From Sciurus carolinensis (lineage: Eukaryota; Chordata; Mammalia; Rodentia; Sciuridae), in assembly GCF_902686445.1 (NCBI RefSeq), contig NW_025920104.1, positions 7,874,001-7,938,000 on the forward strand: 64,000 nucleotides of DNA. The letters are read 5' to 3'. Both the position numbers and the translations under genes were made by a program. The notes under the pieces are model-generated. The model was not told where the DNA came from. It did no database searches and saw only the letters and a program-made list of their open reading frames with translations. The number at the start of each line of letters is the position of its first letter. The stretch's first letter is position 1. Below are positions 44,864-57,261 of this stretch, piece after piece.

Positions 44864-47341
44864 ATTTTTTCAAGAATTCTTTCACTTTGCTTGACGTTTA
44901 ATTCTCAAGCAATTTTAAATAACTGCATCTGCTTTAAGCATGCAAGATTTAAATTCCATTTTGCCTGCTAAATTGGGACTGTTCTTTTATTCACTTCATT
45001 TTTTAAATCTGAATATCAATATTTTGAATATGATAAAATCTTATTTTAGATGTGAGAAAATACATGTCAAATTCCACTTTCAGAGTATCCCTCAGAATGT
45101 TATCCTTATGTTTGATCATATTTCTGAAATACTTTACATGGAAAATACTAATGTACTTTGTGCTTTTCACACTATTCTGATTTTCTGCTTTTGTACTTTA
45201 CATTTGGAATATTTTTCCTATGTACTTAATCCACAATTAAAAACTTTTACATCCTACCTTTGTCCTCTGCATTTTCTGAAATGCTTTCAAAATCAATAAT
45301 ATCCTAAAAATATACCTTAAAAAATGCAGCAAGAAAGTCCTTATTTTGTAGTAATAGAAGGGGTAAATAAGGACTAAAGTAAAGCTATTGACTTATGAAC
45401 TCTTTACAAAGTCTCTAAGATTATCTATGACAATTGAACACACTTTAAAAGAATATTAGATGAAACTTTTATTTTGACTGTGATTTACTTGTGTGTTCAA
45501 ACTAAATGATTAGGTATAATTTACTGCTTGATCAAAATTAACAGAATATAATAAACTATATTTACAACTCAAATTGACAAATCACTTTCTAAAGAAAAAT
45601 TTCCTCCTTTATATTATCATAATTCTATGGAGTATAGGCAAAGAATGAAGTGATATTGTACCACAGATGGCTATTAAAAGCAATATGGGGATAATTTGAA
45701 TAAGATGTACATACATAATTTTAAAAAATATCAGGGTTATGTTCTCTAAAATTTTAGCTTGCAAATGAAAAGAATCGGCCCAAATCCACATATTGTAAAA
45801 GATTTTCTCTTCAAAATTCTACTCTTCCATGTAGATACTTCTTCCATTAATAGTATATGAGTTGGATCATTTGCCCGTTCATTTTGCAGCTAATATTTAG
45901 AATGGAAAAAAGAGTTAATATACAAAAAAATAAAAATAAGACATCTTTTAAGATCTGAGAAATACATCCATATTAATTCACTTGATATAGAGGGAGGCAA
46001 CTCAAGATTCTAATGGAGATTTAAAGTGAACACATCTTGAAATACAGTTTTTCACCATCATCCCATCAATGTAAATCATTAGTTTTACATTAAAAATAAA
46101 TACTTTCATAGATCATCACATTTTAAACTGGTGTTTTTATGTCTTGAGATAAAGTTTCTTTAATTATAACTTAAATTTTGTATTTTACCTGTAAGGAATA
46201 ACAACTGATACTTATTTCTTTTCATATTAAATATCAACTAATGTCTTAAAAAAGAGTGAACCATTCTTGTAACAAATCTACAATAGATGAAACTGAACAA
46301 AAATTGGAAGAAAAGATGCTTATGATAGAAATGAAATACTTTATTTAAAATAATTGCAGAAACATATGTCAACAAAAACTGAAGTGGTCCTTTAACAAAT
46401 AATGTGTGAAAGAAGCCTCACTCAGTGTGGGGGTGGGGAAATAGGGAGACAGGGAATGGAGGCAGAGAGAAATGAGGGCAGAAAGGAGAGAGAAATGAAA
46501 GGATAAATGGCTGCTGTGTGGGTCAGCAGGAAGAGAATAAGCAGAAACCAAAAGATCCTGGAAACAAAAAGAATTAGGCAGATTTATAGATTAATATTTA
46601 TTAGAAACATCCTGTGTGGGAGTGGTGATATAAATACTTTCAAATCACCAGAAGTAATAACTTCTAAATTCTACAGTGTAAATATTAACTTAAAAAGCCT
46701 GCAAAATTAATTTTAAACTTATAGCAGAAAAACAAACTGCAATACCAATCTCATTAAGACTTTCATCTTGGTGTAACTTCTAAAAGGCTTCACTCACCAA
46801 GATTTCTTTTTGATCTGATGCTCCATTTATTGACTCCTGAGACAGTTATTCCTTTTTTTAACCAATTACTTAGAATGACCCTTATGATAGAAGCTGTCAC
46901 TATGCTGGTTTGAAAGAGAGTGATGTGGTGTTAAAGTGTAGCCTTGACCTCCCCCACCCTTTCTGTTACCTCCACAGATTTATCTGTGATAACTCATATT
47001 TCTTTTTTTCTTTAAATCTTCTTCAGTTATTATTGGTAAACTTTGAAACATTATAACTTTAACAAACATAATAATATATCCCAAACCTGGAAGCCATAAC
47101 AATTCTTACATTAAATCCCATTATGGTAATTACTACTTGAAAACTAATCAAAAGAAAAAATTTCAAAAGTTTACTCAAAAATTAAGGTTTTTCCTTCCCA
47201 AAGAACTGAACCTGATATTATCATAAACTAATAAATGTGTTCTCAAGACTAGTCCCTATACAGAAATCTATAAATTCTAGATACACAAGATGACTGAAAA
47301 AGAAGGCCTTCTATGTAGCTAAATAAAGATAAAAATTATAT
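44864..47341. other. 2.5 kb of unassigned AT-rich sequence
   Basis: No gene or recognised repeat is seen. Open frames such as 44940-45299 (119 residues) have a random composition and no homology that I recognise. Confidence 0.55.
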
Positions 47342-47551
47342 TGCCAGGTGCAGTGGTGCACACCTATAATTCTAGCAGCTTGGAGGCTGAAGCAAGAGGA
47401 TGGAGAGTTCAAAGTCAGTCTCAGCAATGGTGAGGCTCTAGCAACTCAGTGAGTCCCTATCTCCAAATAAAATACAAAATAGGGCTGGGGAGGTTGTTTA
47501 CTGCCCCAGTACCCCTGAGTTCAATTTCTGGTACCAAAAAAAGAAAAAAAA
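47342..47551 (+). mobile_element. Composite B1-ID SINE
   Basis: The B1-like half ('gccaggtgcagtggtgcaca', 'cctataattctagcagcttg', 'gaggctgaagcaagaggat') is followed by the linker 'aaataaaatacaaaat', an ID-like half ('gggctggggaggttgtttac', 'gagttcaatttctggtacc') and an A-rich tail. Confidence 0.88.
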
Positions 47552-47829
47552 TGATAATTCTCTTTACAGATATAAATTATCAATATAAAAGTTATGATAC
47601 CTGTTTGCATTATCTAAGTTTTAAAGTCAATAATTCTCTAAAGCAATGCTTCTTAATTTCCTTCATTTCAGAAAACTCTGGTTCTTTCCCCAATTTTATC
47701 TCAAGGGCTCCATATGCTTTCCCCACTTATCCACCCCATCTTTGTAACTTTGAACTGGAGAAACCAAATTAATAACCAACCTTGAGCAAAGTATGTCTTA
47801 GGGAATTCCCTACAATTAAAGTTCATGCT

Positions 47830-47935
47830 ATTGGAGGGGTTTTGGCTCAGTGGCCGAGTGCTCACTTGGCACACATGAGGACCTGGGTTTGATCCTCAGC
47901 ACCACACAAAAATAAATCAATAAAATAATGGTATC
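47830..47935 (+). mobile_element. tRNA-derived SINE, ID-related
   Basis: 'ggggttttggctcagtggcc', 'gagtgctcacttggcacaca' and 'ctgggtttgatcctcagcac' resemble a tRNA-derived head with A and B boxes. After an (AAAT) stretch the sequence continues 'aatggtatcgtgtccatcta', which may be part of the element. It is distinct from the classical ID copies in the window. Confidence 0.75.
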
Positions 47936-48339
47936 GTGTCCATCTACAACTGAGAAGATATTTTTTTAAAAACTGATGCTTTGTAGGAAATTTCTATACA
48001 AAAATCCTTCCAAATTTTCCTTGGACCCCCCTGAAAAATATCACATTATGTGAAAATAAATTCTTCTAGATAAATTAGAGATAAATGGAGCTATAATTTT
48101 TGAAGATCATAGGAAAACAAATTCATTTAAAAATTTTATTACAATAAACAGCTAAAACAACTGTGAGTAACTGAAAAATAAGTTTGTTTTTGCAGGTCAC
48201 TTATTTTCTCACTAAAACTTCCTTCACTAAAACAACTTTATATTGGTAATAGTTTTTAATAACACTCAACACACTGTTTTGTTTCAACTTTCATTTGGGT
48301 CTCCTGTCACTTTATATTTTAAACAATTAAATCCCCTTT
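47936..48339. other. Unassigned AT-rich sequence
   Basis: No gene or recognised repeat is seen. Confidence 0.6.
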
Positions 48340-48350
48340 AAGAACAAATG

Positions 48351-49718
48351 GGGGAGGAGATATTGAGAGACTTGGGACCAACTAAAAGTTGCCGGTGAGT
48401 CTCTCCCATTGGGGAGGGGTCCAGGATGGGGTATTAGTCCCAGAATGCAGGGAACTTTGTGAAGTACAGCTGCCCAACAAGACACCCCTTCCCCCGCTGG
48501 AGCAGTGAACTCAGACAACTAGGAACATTGTAGAGGAGGGTCACTCAGCACAATGCTTGGACTGGGAGCAACCCACCAGAGCTCTGGTTGGTTGCCCAGA
48601 GGAGGAGGTGTGCAGTGACTTGTTTGCACTCAGAGTGACCGCACAGGAAATACAGGTGGCTGCCTGGAGGAGGAAGAGGAGCGCAGCTGGCCACTACTTG
48701 GAGTCACCGCACTGGAACTCCAGGTGGTTACCTGGAGGAGGAGGCATGCAGTGGATCACATGGACTTGGAGTGACTGCACTGGGGCTCTGGGTTGCCGCT
48801 GGGAGGAGGAGGTACACAGTGAGTTGTATGGACTTGGAGTGACTGCATTGGGACTCCAGGCGGCTGCCCAGAGGGGGAGGCATGTGATGGGTCAGTTGGA
48901 CTCAGAGTAACCCCATGGAACACTGGGTGGCTGCCCGGAAGAAGAGGCACATGGTGAGTTGCTTGGATTCAGAGTGACTGCACAAAACACCAGGTGGCTG
49001 CCTGGAGGAAGAGGCACATGGCAGGTTGCTGGGACTCAGAGTGACTGCACCAGAGTTCGGGTGGCTGCCCAAAGGAGGAGGCGTGCTGCAGGTCACTTCC
49101 AGGTGATTAGGTGCTGAGCACACTCCCAGGACCTAGGCGGCTTCTTGGTGGAAGAGTCGCACAGAAAAAAGCTGAGGGGCGGAGTGAAGGTTCCAGGACT
49201 GTGGGCAGATTCTCTCAGGAAGGGAAGCCTAAGGAGACTCTTCTATGCAGGGCAAGGCTCCCAGGCCCAGGAGGTAGGTCCAAGCCCCTGGGAACGTTGC
49301 AGAGGAAGGCCCAGTTCACGTAATAGTTGTGGATTGAGGGAAACCTCTAGGAGGAGAACTAAACAGCGAGACCTCCCCATGGGTAAGTCTTCCCTGCCAG
49401 GTGAGGTTTTTCCACAAGGATGGTAAAACCAGAGACACAGGCCCAAACAGACCTTGCCTCAGCCCACAGAATAGTTTCCCTTTGGATGACCATTGGTCAA
49501 CAAGTGGAGGCACCTTTGCCCACTAGCAGGGAATATACCCCACCTGAAGGCCACCACACCTAAAGAGGCAGCTTCCATGTGGAGCACTGCATTATCACTT
49601 CCTCCAAGACTTCAGGCTACTGAAGGCTAAGAGGGGATATACTAGAAATCTTCAGGGACACTATAAGTCGATAGAGGAAATCTGCAATATCTCAGCAATC
49701 CACTGATACCTGAACAAT
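48351..49718 (+). promoter_or_regulatory. 5' UTR / internal promoter of L1 element E
   Basis: This non-coding, relatively GC-rich region lies ahead of ORF1. It contains the minisatellite at 48564-49102, then about 600 bp of unique sequence that approaches A and B only close to ORF1. The short frames here (for example 48557-48910) cross a repeat whose unit is not a multiple of three, so they are not expected to be coding. Confidence 0.7.
48564..49102 (+). repeat. 67/68-bp minisatellite, about 8 units, in the L1-E 5' UTR
   Basis: The anchor 'ttggagtgactgcac' or 'tcagagtgactgcac' recurs at 48631, 48698, 48766, 48834, 48902, 48969 and 49036, giving spacings of 67, 68, 68, 68, 67 and 67. A degenerate first unit lies near 48564. 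Units share 'ggtggctgcctggaggagga'. Confidence 0.92.
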
Positions 49719-50642
49719 ATGAGAAAACTAGGGAAGAAAATGCCCCCCAAAAATCTAGATGTTACATCAATAAAATCCACTGACAGCATGGCAGAAGAAA
49801 TGACAGAAAGGGAGTTCAGAATGTATGTAATTAAAGTGATCAGGGAAGCAAACGATGAGATGAAAGAGCAAATGCAGGCATTGAATGATTGCACCAATCA
49901 ACAGTTAAAAGAGCAAATACAGGAAGCAAATGATCATTTCAATAAACAGTTAGATATATTGAAAAAACAAACAAACAAACAGAAATCCTTGAAATGAAGG
50001 AAACAATAAACCAAATTAAGAACTCCATAGAAAGTATAACCAATAGGATAGAACACCTGGAAGACAGAACCTCAGATATTGAAGACAAAATATTTGATCT
50101 TGAAAAGAAAGTTGATCAAACAGAGAAGATGGTAAGAAATCATGAACAGAATCTACAAGAATTATGGGAAATCATAAGGACAAATTTAAGAATTATTGGG
50201 ATTGAAGAAGGCTTAGAGACACATACCAAAGGAATGAACAATCTATTCAATGAAATAATATCAAAAAATTTCCCAAATATGAAGATTGAAATGGAAAATC
50301 AAGTACAAGAGGCTTATAGGACTCCAAATACACAAAATTACAACAGACCCACACCAAGGCACATTATAATGAAAATACCGAACATACAAAATAAAGACAG
50401 AATTTTAAAGGCTGTGAGAAAAAAAGAACCAAATTACATTCAGGGGGAAACCAATATGGATATCAGCAGATTCTTCAATCCAGACCCTAAAAGCTAGAAG
50501 GGCCTGGAACACTTTTCAAGCCCTGAAAGAAAATGGATGCCAACCAAAAACCTTATATCCAGCAAAACTTACCTTCAAATTTGACAATGAGATAAAATTC
50601 TTCCATGATAAACAAAAGCTAAAAGAATTTACAAAAAGATAG
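49719..50642 (+). pseudogene. Broken L1 ORF1, element E
   Basis: It starts MRKLGKKMPPKN at 49719. The coiled coil (single EMKEQMQALND unit) is open to 49997. A small length change at a run of AAAC shifts the frame, and the second piece (49994-50497) carries the rest of the coiled coil (LEDRTSDIEDKIFDLEKKV) and the RRM-like domain (NLRIIGIEEGLE, RPTPRHIIMKIPN). A second shift near 50465 moves the C-terminal domain (SIQTLKARRAWNTFQALKEN) to another frame. That frame ends at a TAG at 50640-50642, earlier than the stop in element B. Confidence 0.85.
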
Positions 50643-50763
50643 CCAGCATTACAGAACATTCTCAGCAAAATATTCCATTAGGAAGAGATAAAAATCAATG
50701 ATGCAAATCAGCAAAGGTAGGAACTATCCTAAAGGAATTGTCAAATAAAGGAGAAACAAAGTC

Positions 50764-53700
50764 ATGTCAAAAAAAAATGAGCCAAATGACTGGGAATACA
50801 AATCATATCTCAATAATATCCCTGAATGTTAATGGCCTAAAATCATCAATCAAAAGACATAGACTGGCAGATTGGATTAAAAAGAATGATCCAACAATAT
50901 GTTGCCTGCAAGAGACTCACCTCATAGAAAAAGATACCCATAGACTAAACGTGAAAGAATGGGGAAACACATACCATGCACATGGACTCAGCAAAAAAGC
51001 TGGGGTATCCATTCTCATTTCAGATAATGTGGACTTCTAGCCAAAGTTAGTCAGAAGGGATAAAGAAAGACATTTCATACTGCTTAAGGGAAGCATAAAT
51101 CATCAAGACATAACAATCATAAATATCTATGTCCCAAACAGTGGGTCTTCCATGTATGTCAAACAAATCCTTCTCAATTTCAGAAACCAAATAGACCATA
51201 ACACAATAATACTAGATGATTTTAACATGCCTCTCTCACCACTGGATAGATTTTCCAAAAAAAATTGAACAAAGAAACCATAGATCTCAATAACACAATC
51301 AATAATTTAGACTTAATGGACATTTATAGAATATACCATCCAACAAGGAATGAAAACATTTTCTTCTTAGCAGCACATGGATCCTTTTCTAAAATAGACC
51401 ATATATTATGCCACAAAGCTAACGTTAAAAAGAAGATAGAGACACTACCTTGTATTCTATCAGATCATAATGAATTGAAGTTAGAAATAAATGAAAGAGT
51501 AAAAAACAGAAACTATTCCAACACCTGGAGATTAAACAATATGCTATTATATGATGAATGGATAACATAAGATATCAGGAAGGAAATTAAAAAAATCTTA
51601 GAGGTAAATGAGAACAAAGAAACATAATTTCAAAATCTCTGGGACACGAAAGGAGCACGTAGAGGAAAATTTATTTCATCGAGCACATATAATAAAAGAA
51701 GAAATAATCAACAAATGAATGACCTAACACTACAGCTCAAAGCCCTAGAAAAAGAAGAACAGACCACCATCAAAAGCAGTAGAAGACAGGAAATAGTTAA
51801 AATCAGAGCTGAAATCAACAAAATTGAAACAAAAGAAACAATTCAAAAAATTGACAAAATAAATAGTTGGTTCTTTGAAAAAATAAACAAAATCATTAAA
51901 CCCTTAGACACACTAACAAAGAGAAGAAGAAAGAAAACTCAAATTACTAAAATTCAGAATGAACAAGGAAATATCATAACAGACACGAGTGAAAAACAAA
52001 AGATAATTAGAAGTTATTTTGAAAATCTCTACTCCAACAAAATATAAAATTTCGAAGACATCAACAGGTTTCTAGAACATGTGGATTGCCTGAAATGAAT
52101 GAGGAGGACATACACAATTTAAATAGACAAATTTCAAGTAATGAAATAGAAGAAGTCATCAAAAGCCTACCAATAAAGAAAAGTCCAGGACCAGATAGGT
52201 TCTCAGCCGAGTTCTACAAAACCTTTAAAGAAGAGCTCAATCCAATACTCCTCAAAGTATTCCATGAAATAGAAGAGAAGGGAACCCTCCCAAACTCATT
52301 CTCTGAAGCCAATATCACCCTGATACATAAACAAGACAGAGACACTTCCAGGAAAGAAAATTTCAGACAAATATTCTTAATGAACATCAACGCAAAAATT
52401 CTCAACAAAATTTTAGCAAATCACATACAAAAACATTAAAAAGATAGTGCCCCATAATCAAGTGGGTTTCATCCCAGGGATGCAAGGAAGGTTCAACATT
52501 TGGAAATCAATAAATCAACAGACTTAAAGTCAAGAATCATATGATTATTTTGATAGATGTAGAAAAACCATTTGATAAAATACAGCACCCCTTCATGCTC
52601 AAAGCACTAGAAAGAATAGGGATAGTGGGAAAATTCCTTAACATTGTAAATGCTATCTATGCTAAGCCCATGGCTAAATTCATTCTCAATGGTGTAAAAC
52701 TGAAAGCATTTCCCCTAAAAACTGGAACAAGGCAGGGATGCCCCCTTTCACCACTTCTATTCAACATTGTCTTTGAAACTCTAGCCAGAGCAATTAGGCA
52801 GACCAAAGATATGAAAGGGATGCAAATAGGAAAAGAATAACTCAAACTATCCCTATTTGCTGATGATATGATTATATACTTAGAGAAACCAGGAAATTCC
52901 ACCAGAAATTTTTAGAACTCATAAGTGAATTCAGTAAAGTAGCAGGATATAAGATCAATGCTCATAAATTGTATGCATTTTTATACATAACTGATGAATC
53001 ATTGGAAAGAAAAATTAGGAAAACTACCCCATTCACAATAGCTTCAAAAAAAATAAAATACTTGGGAATAAATCTAACAAAAGCAATGAAAGACCTCTAC
53101 AATGAGAACTACAGAACACTAAAGAAAGAAATTAGAAGAAAATCTTAGAAGATGGAAAGATCTCCCTTTTCTTGAATAGGCAGAATTAATATTGTGAAAA
53201 TGGTCATACTACCAAAAGTGCTATACAGATTCAATGCAATTCCACTTAAAATCCCAAGAACATACAGAAATAGAGCAAACAATCATGAAATTCATCTGGA
53301 AAAATAAGAAACCCAGAATAGCTAAAGCAATCCTTCACAGGAAAAATGAAGCTGGGGGTATCGCAATACCAGAACTTCAACTATACTACAAAGCAATAGT
53401 AACAAAAATGGCATGGTATTGGTACCAAAATAGACAGGTAGATCAATGGTACAGAATAGAGGACACAGACACAAACCTGAATAAATACAATTTTCTCATG
53501 CTAGACAAAGGTGCCAAAAATATGCAATGGAGAAAAGATAGCCTCTTCAACAAATGGTGCTGGGAGAATTGAAAATCCATATGCAACGGAATGAAACTAA
53601 ACCCATATCTCTCACCATGCATGATACTCAACTCAAAATTGATTAAGGACCTCAGAATCAGACAAGAGACCTTGCAGATTATATAAGAAAAAGTAGGTCC

Positions 53701-54571
53701 AGATCTTCAACATGTTGGCTTAGGGCCAGACTTCCTCAACAGGACTCCCATAGCACAAGAAATAAAAGCAAGATTCATTAATTTGGATAAATTCAAACTA
53801 AAAAACTTTCTCTCAGCAAAACAAATTATGAACAATGCAAAGAAAGAGCCTACAGAGTGGGAGAAAATCTTTGCCAATCATACTTCAGATAGAGCGCTAA
53901 TCTCCAGAATCTATAAAGAACTCAAAAAACTCTACACCAAGAATGCAAATAACCCAATCGACAAATGGTCTAAGGACATAAACAGACACTTCACAAAAGA
54001 AGATCTACAAGCAATCAACAAACATATGAAAAAATGTTCACCATCTCTAGTAATAAGAGAAATGCAAATCAAAACCACCCTAAGATTTCATCTCACCCCA
54101 ATTATAAAGGTGATTATCAAGAATACAAGCAACAACAGGTGTTGGTGAGGGGAAAAAGGTACACTCATACATTGCTGGTGGGGCTGCAAATTAGTGCAGC
54201 CACTCTGGAAAGCAGTGTGGAGATTCCTTAGAAAACTTGGAATGGAACCACCATTTGACCCAGCTATCCCACTCCTTGGCCTATACCCAAAGGACTTAAA
54301 ATCAGCATACTACAGAGATACAGGCACATCAATATTCATAGCTGCTCAATTCACAATAGCCAGATTGTGGAACCAACCTAGATGCCCTTCAATTGATGAA
54401 TGGATAAAGAAACTGTGGTATATATATACAATGGAATATTACTCAGCCATAAATAATGATAAAATTATGGCATTTGCGAGCAAATGGATGCAATTGGAGA
54501 ATATCATGCTAAGTGAGATAAGCCAATCTCAAAATAACAAAGGTCGAATGATCTCTCTGATAAGTGGATGA
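50764..54571 (+). pseudogene. Broken L1 ORF2, element E
   Basis: The likely ATG is at 50764-50766. Endonuclease motifs NVNGL and QETHL are in the first piece, which ends at a TAG at 51038-51040. Further pieces are 51265-51570 (SKIDHILCHKA, SDHNELKLEIN), 51715-52047, 52086-52439 ([18 protein letters not shown]), 52541-52840 ([13 protein letters not shown]), then the FADD region near 52855, 53234-53572, 53783-54148 and 54194-54571 (MEYYSAINNDKIMAF, stop 54569-54571). Domain order is complete but the frame is not. It is inactive and more decayed than the ORF2 of element B. Confidence 0.87.
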
Positions 54572-54596
54572 TGACACATAATGGGGGATGGGAGGA

Positions 54597-54632
54597 GTTA
54601 GTTTTAGGGTCAGGGTTAGGGTTAGGGAGGGG
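54597..54632 (+). repeat. Telomere-like tract in the L1 3' UTR (element E)
   Basis: TTAGGGTCAGGGTTAGGGTT followed by AGGG and GGGGGCAAGAATGG, in the same place as in the C arms. Confidence 0.88.
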
Positions 54633-54839
54633 GCAAGAATGGAGGAAGGAGGGACTGTATAGAGGGAAAAGAGGATTGGTGGTGGGGGAAGGGAAAAATA
54701 ACAGAATTAGTCAGACAACATTAGTGTATATAAATTTATGATTACACAAATGGTATGACTTTACTCCATTTACAAAAAAAGAAACAACATGTATCCCTTT
54801 GTTTACAATAATTAAAAAAAGGAAAAAAAAGTGCAAATG

Positions 54840-56025
54840 CAAGTGAACTGTTGGCACACTTACATGAAAAAAAATAGTTAAATTATATCCATAAAAAAAA
54901 AATGGGAAGTTCATTACAGGGATCGGTTTAATTTTTTGTCTTATTTATTTTCCTTTGCTTGTGGGTGATAACCCAGTATTTTTCAACTAATTTGTATGCA
55001 AAGGAAAAATATTTATTTACTTAATTTGATATTACATTGAACAACTGATATTTTACCAGATCAGTACTTTTACTGAATTATCATGAACTTATTTGTAGTG
55101 TTCTTCAGCATTCAGACTTTTTCACTTAATAATTTTGTTGGAATACCTTATGAGAATTTACAGGTAATTCAGTAAATATATTCTGTACAGCAGTTATTAA
55201 ATGGCCACACTGTTCGTTTAATTTCAGAAGAAAGTTGAGGAACTCAGCACCACTAAAGAAAGGAAACAAAGAAATAGAAATCACTTAAGAGCAATTTACT
55301 TCCTTCTACTGCTCTAGAAACACAATCTAGTTATAAAATTAATAGATCCTTTAAAAATGTTTATAGATCAGGTAATATGTATTAGGAACTGAATTAGTTC
55401 TTGTATTATACCAATTAAAAGGGGGAAAAATAAGTTTTGAATCTTAAGGATCTCATATTTCAAGGTGAATGTGGACACACAACTATAACATTGTTACCTA
55501 AAGGGATACACGAACAAGAAAGATAGAAGTACCAATATTTGAATATGTCCTATATGAAGAGACCACTAGTTATTTTTACATATATTATTTCTTCCAATCC
55601 TCACCAACAACTAATATTAATACTAGTTCATAAGTGAGATCTATAACTGGGTTATTAAAGGATTTTAAATAAGAAAGTATAAAATCAGGCTTTTGTAGAA
55701 GAAAGTTTATTAGGAGAGTGATGTGGCTTAGAGGAACACAAAAGCAAAAGTAGAAAGAATCACAAGGAGACTAATAGAAACATGCATTAAAGAGATGATG
55801 AAGTTTAAACTAAGGATCTGTCAGTCTCATTGGAAGGAGGAGTTTGAGTGGAGTTTATGAAACTTCTGGGATAAATTGAAAAATCTCATGATAGATTTCA
55901 TGCAAAATAATAGAAAGAATTTGGAATGATTCTCAGTTATTTACTTTCCATTAAAGTTGGTGCCAAGTAGAGAACTGAATTTGAGGATGGGTGGTGAGGA
56001 GAATAGGGGATGGAGAGAAAACACA
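54840..56025. other. Unassigned AT-rich sequence
   Basis: No gene is seen. The stretch at 55560-55650 ('tattatttcttccaatcctc...') faintly resembles the 3' part of MIR/L2 but is too diverged to call. Confidence 0.55.
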
Positions 56026-56170
56026 ATGGCATAATAATTAAAAGCACAGACTCTTGCATCAAGACTAATGCTGAGTTCGGAATCAACTTCCACACTTATT
56101 AGCTTTATAATCTAGCACAAGCCTAATCTTGAGCCAAATGTTTCCATATCTCTAGAATGGTGACAAAAGG
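56026..56170 (+). mobile_element. MIR SINE
   Basis: 'aaaagcacagactcttgcat', 'gagttcggaatcaacttcca', 'cacttattagctttataatc' and 'gtttccatatctctagaatg' follow the MIR sequence in order. Confidence 0.8.
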
Positions 56171-57261
56171 ACTTTCAGAGGACTGCTGGAGGCAATACAA
56201 AGAATTGTGTCTTCCAAACAGTTGGCATTCAAGTAGACTTAATTATGGAAATGACTGCAATTAGGATGAGAGGCAGGTGGTAACCACTAGTAAGCAGTAG
56301 ATAGTGCAGGTCTTACAAGGATATTTACTCTGAGGTCTAGACTCTTGAGTTTACATAAAATTCAGTGGTTCAGTGAGTTCCATGGGAAAAAAAGTTACAT
56401 TTTTATTTTCACTAACCATTATCTGGAATTCAGCCTTTCTTGTGAACATATTAACAAATCACAAGAGTAATTTCACAATTATGGTCACAAAGATCACAGA
56501 GAAAAAGGGCATGCTGTGAAGAGAGGAAAATTGATCAAGGGAGAACAAAAAAGACATTAAAGGAAAAGTAGCTTCAGCAGTAGAAGAAATTAAGGAGTTA
56601 AAATTTGCTATGAATTACAATACAGGGGATGATTTCAAGACAAAAAGGTCAAGCACAATAAATAAGGTAACTACCAATTTTCGCTAAGAGAAGACATATT
56701 GACTAGATTAGGTTCAGTAACACAAACTAATTTACAGTGAAATGTACCAATAAACACAACTCAATAATTAAGTAAACAAAGGATTGAACAGCTAATTCAG
56801 AGAAAAAGAAACAAAAATTAAAATGATAATATGGGAATATAAAATGCTATATTCTAGCAAAATGATAAGAATTAAGTAGATCATTAACATTAAGAGTTGA
56901 CAAGATCATGAGCTAACCTTTCTGGAGAAGGTTTTAATAATATCTACTAAAATAAAAATGTACACAAAATCTATTACTAAAGAACCAAATGACACTTTTA
57001 AATCCAAGTAGAAATTTTTAGGTGTAGAATTATTTCATTATAGAGCATATAAAGTTTCTTTTCCACCATTTCTAGGAAGATACATTATCAAAAGCAAGCA
57101 ATGTCATCCTTAAGTAAAATTAATAGAAAATTTTTCCTTAAGACCACTTACAAGAAAATATATAACATTTTCAATAAAGAAAAGTCTTATCTGTTAGCTT
57201 GAAAAAATTAGGTTGGAAATATTATTTATAAAATATAAACTTTATGAACATAAAAAAATAT
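56171..57261. other. Unassigned AT-rich sequence
   Basis: No gene or recognised repeat is seen. Confidence 0.6.

Larger units (their letters stand above)
48351..54828 (+). mobile_element. L1 element E, full-length, plus strand, decayed
   Basis: In order: 5' UTR 48351-49718, starting GGGGAGGAG and holding a 67/68-bp minisatellite; ORF1 49719-50642; ORF2 50764-54571; 3' UTR with telomere-like repeats and a polypurine tract; and an A-rich tail ending at about 54828. A candidate target-site duplication, 'aagaacaaatg' (48340-48350) against 'aagtgcaaatg' (54829-54839), matches at 9 of 11 positions. ORF2 is broken into at least eight pieces. Its ORF2 linker markers ([21 protein letters not shown]) group it with the C arms. 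Unlike A and B, I do not see the CCAAGATGG box at its 5' end. Confidence 0.88.

Noticed and set aside
48557..48910. 117-codon frame rich in Trp, Gly and Glu
   Set aside because: It crosses a 67/68-bp minisatellite whose unit is not a multiple of three, so each unit is read in another frame. Not protein-like selection.
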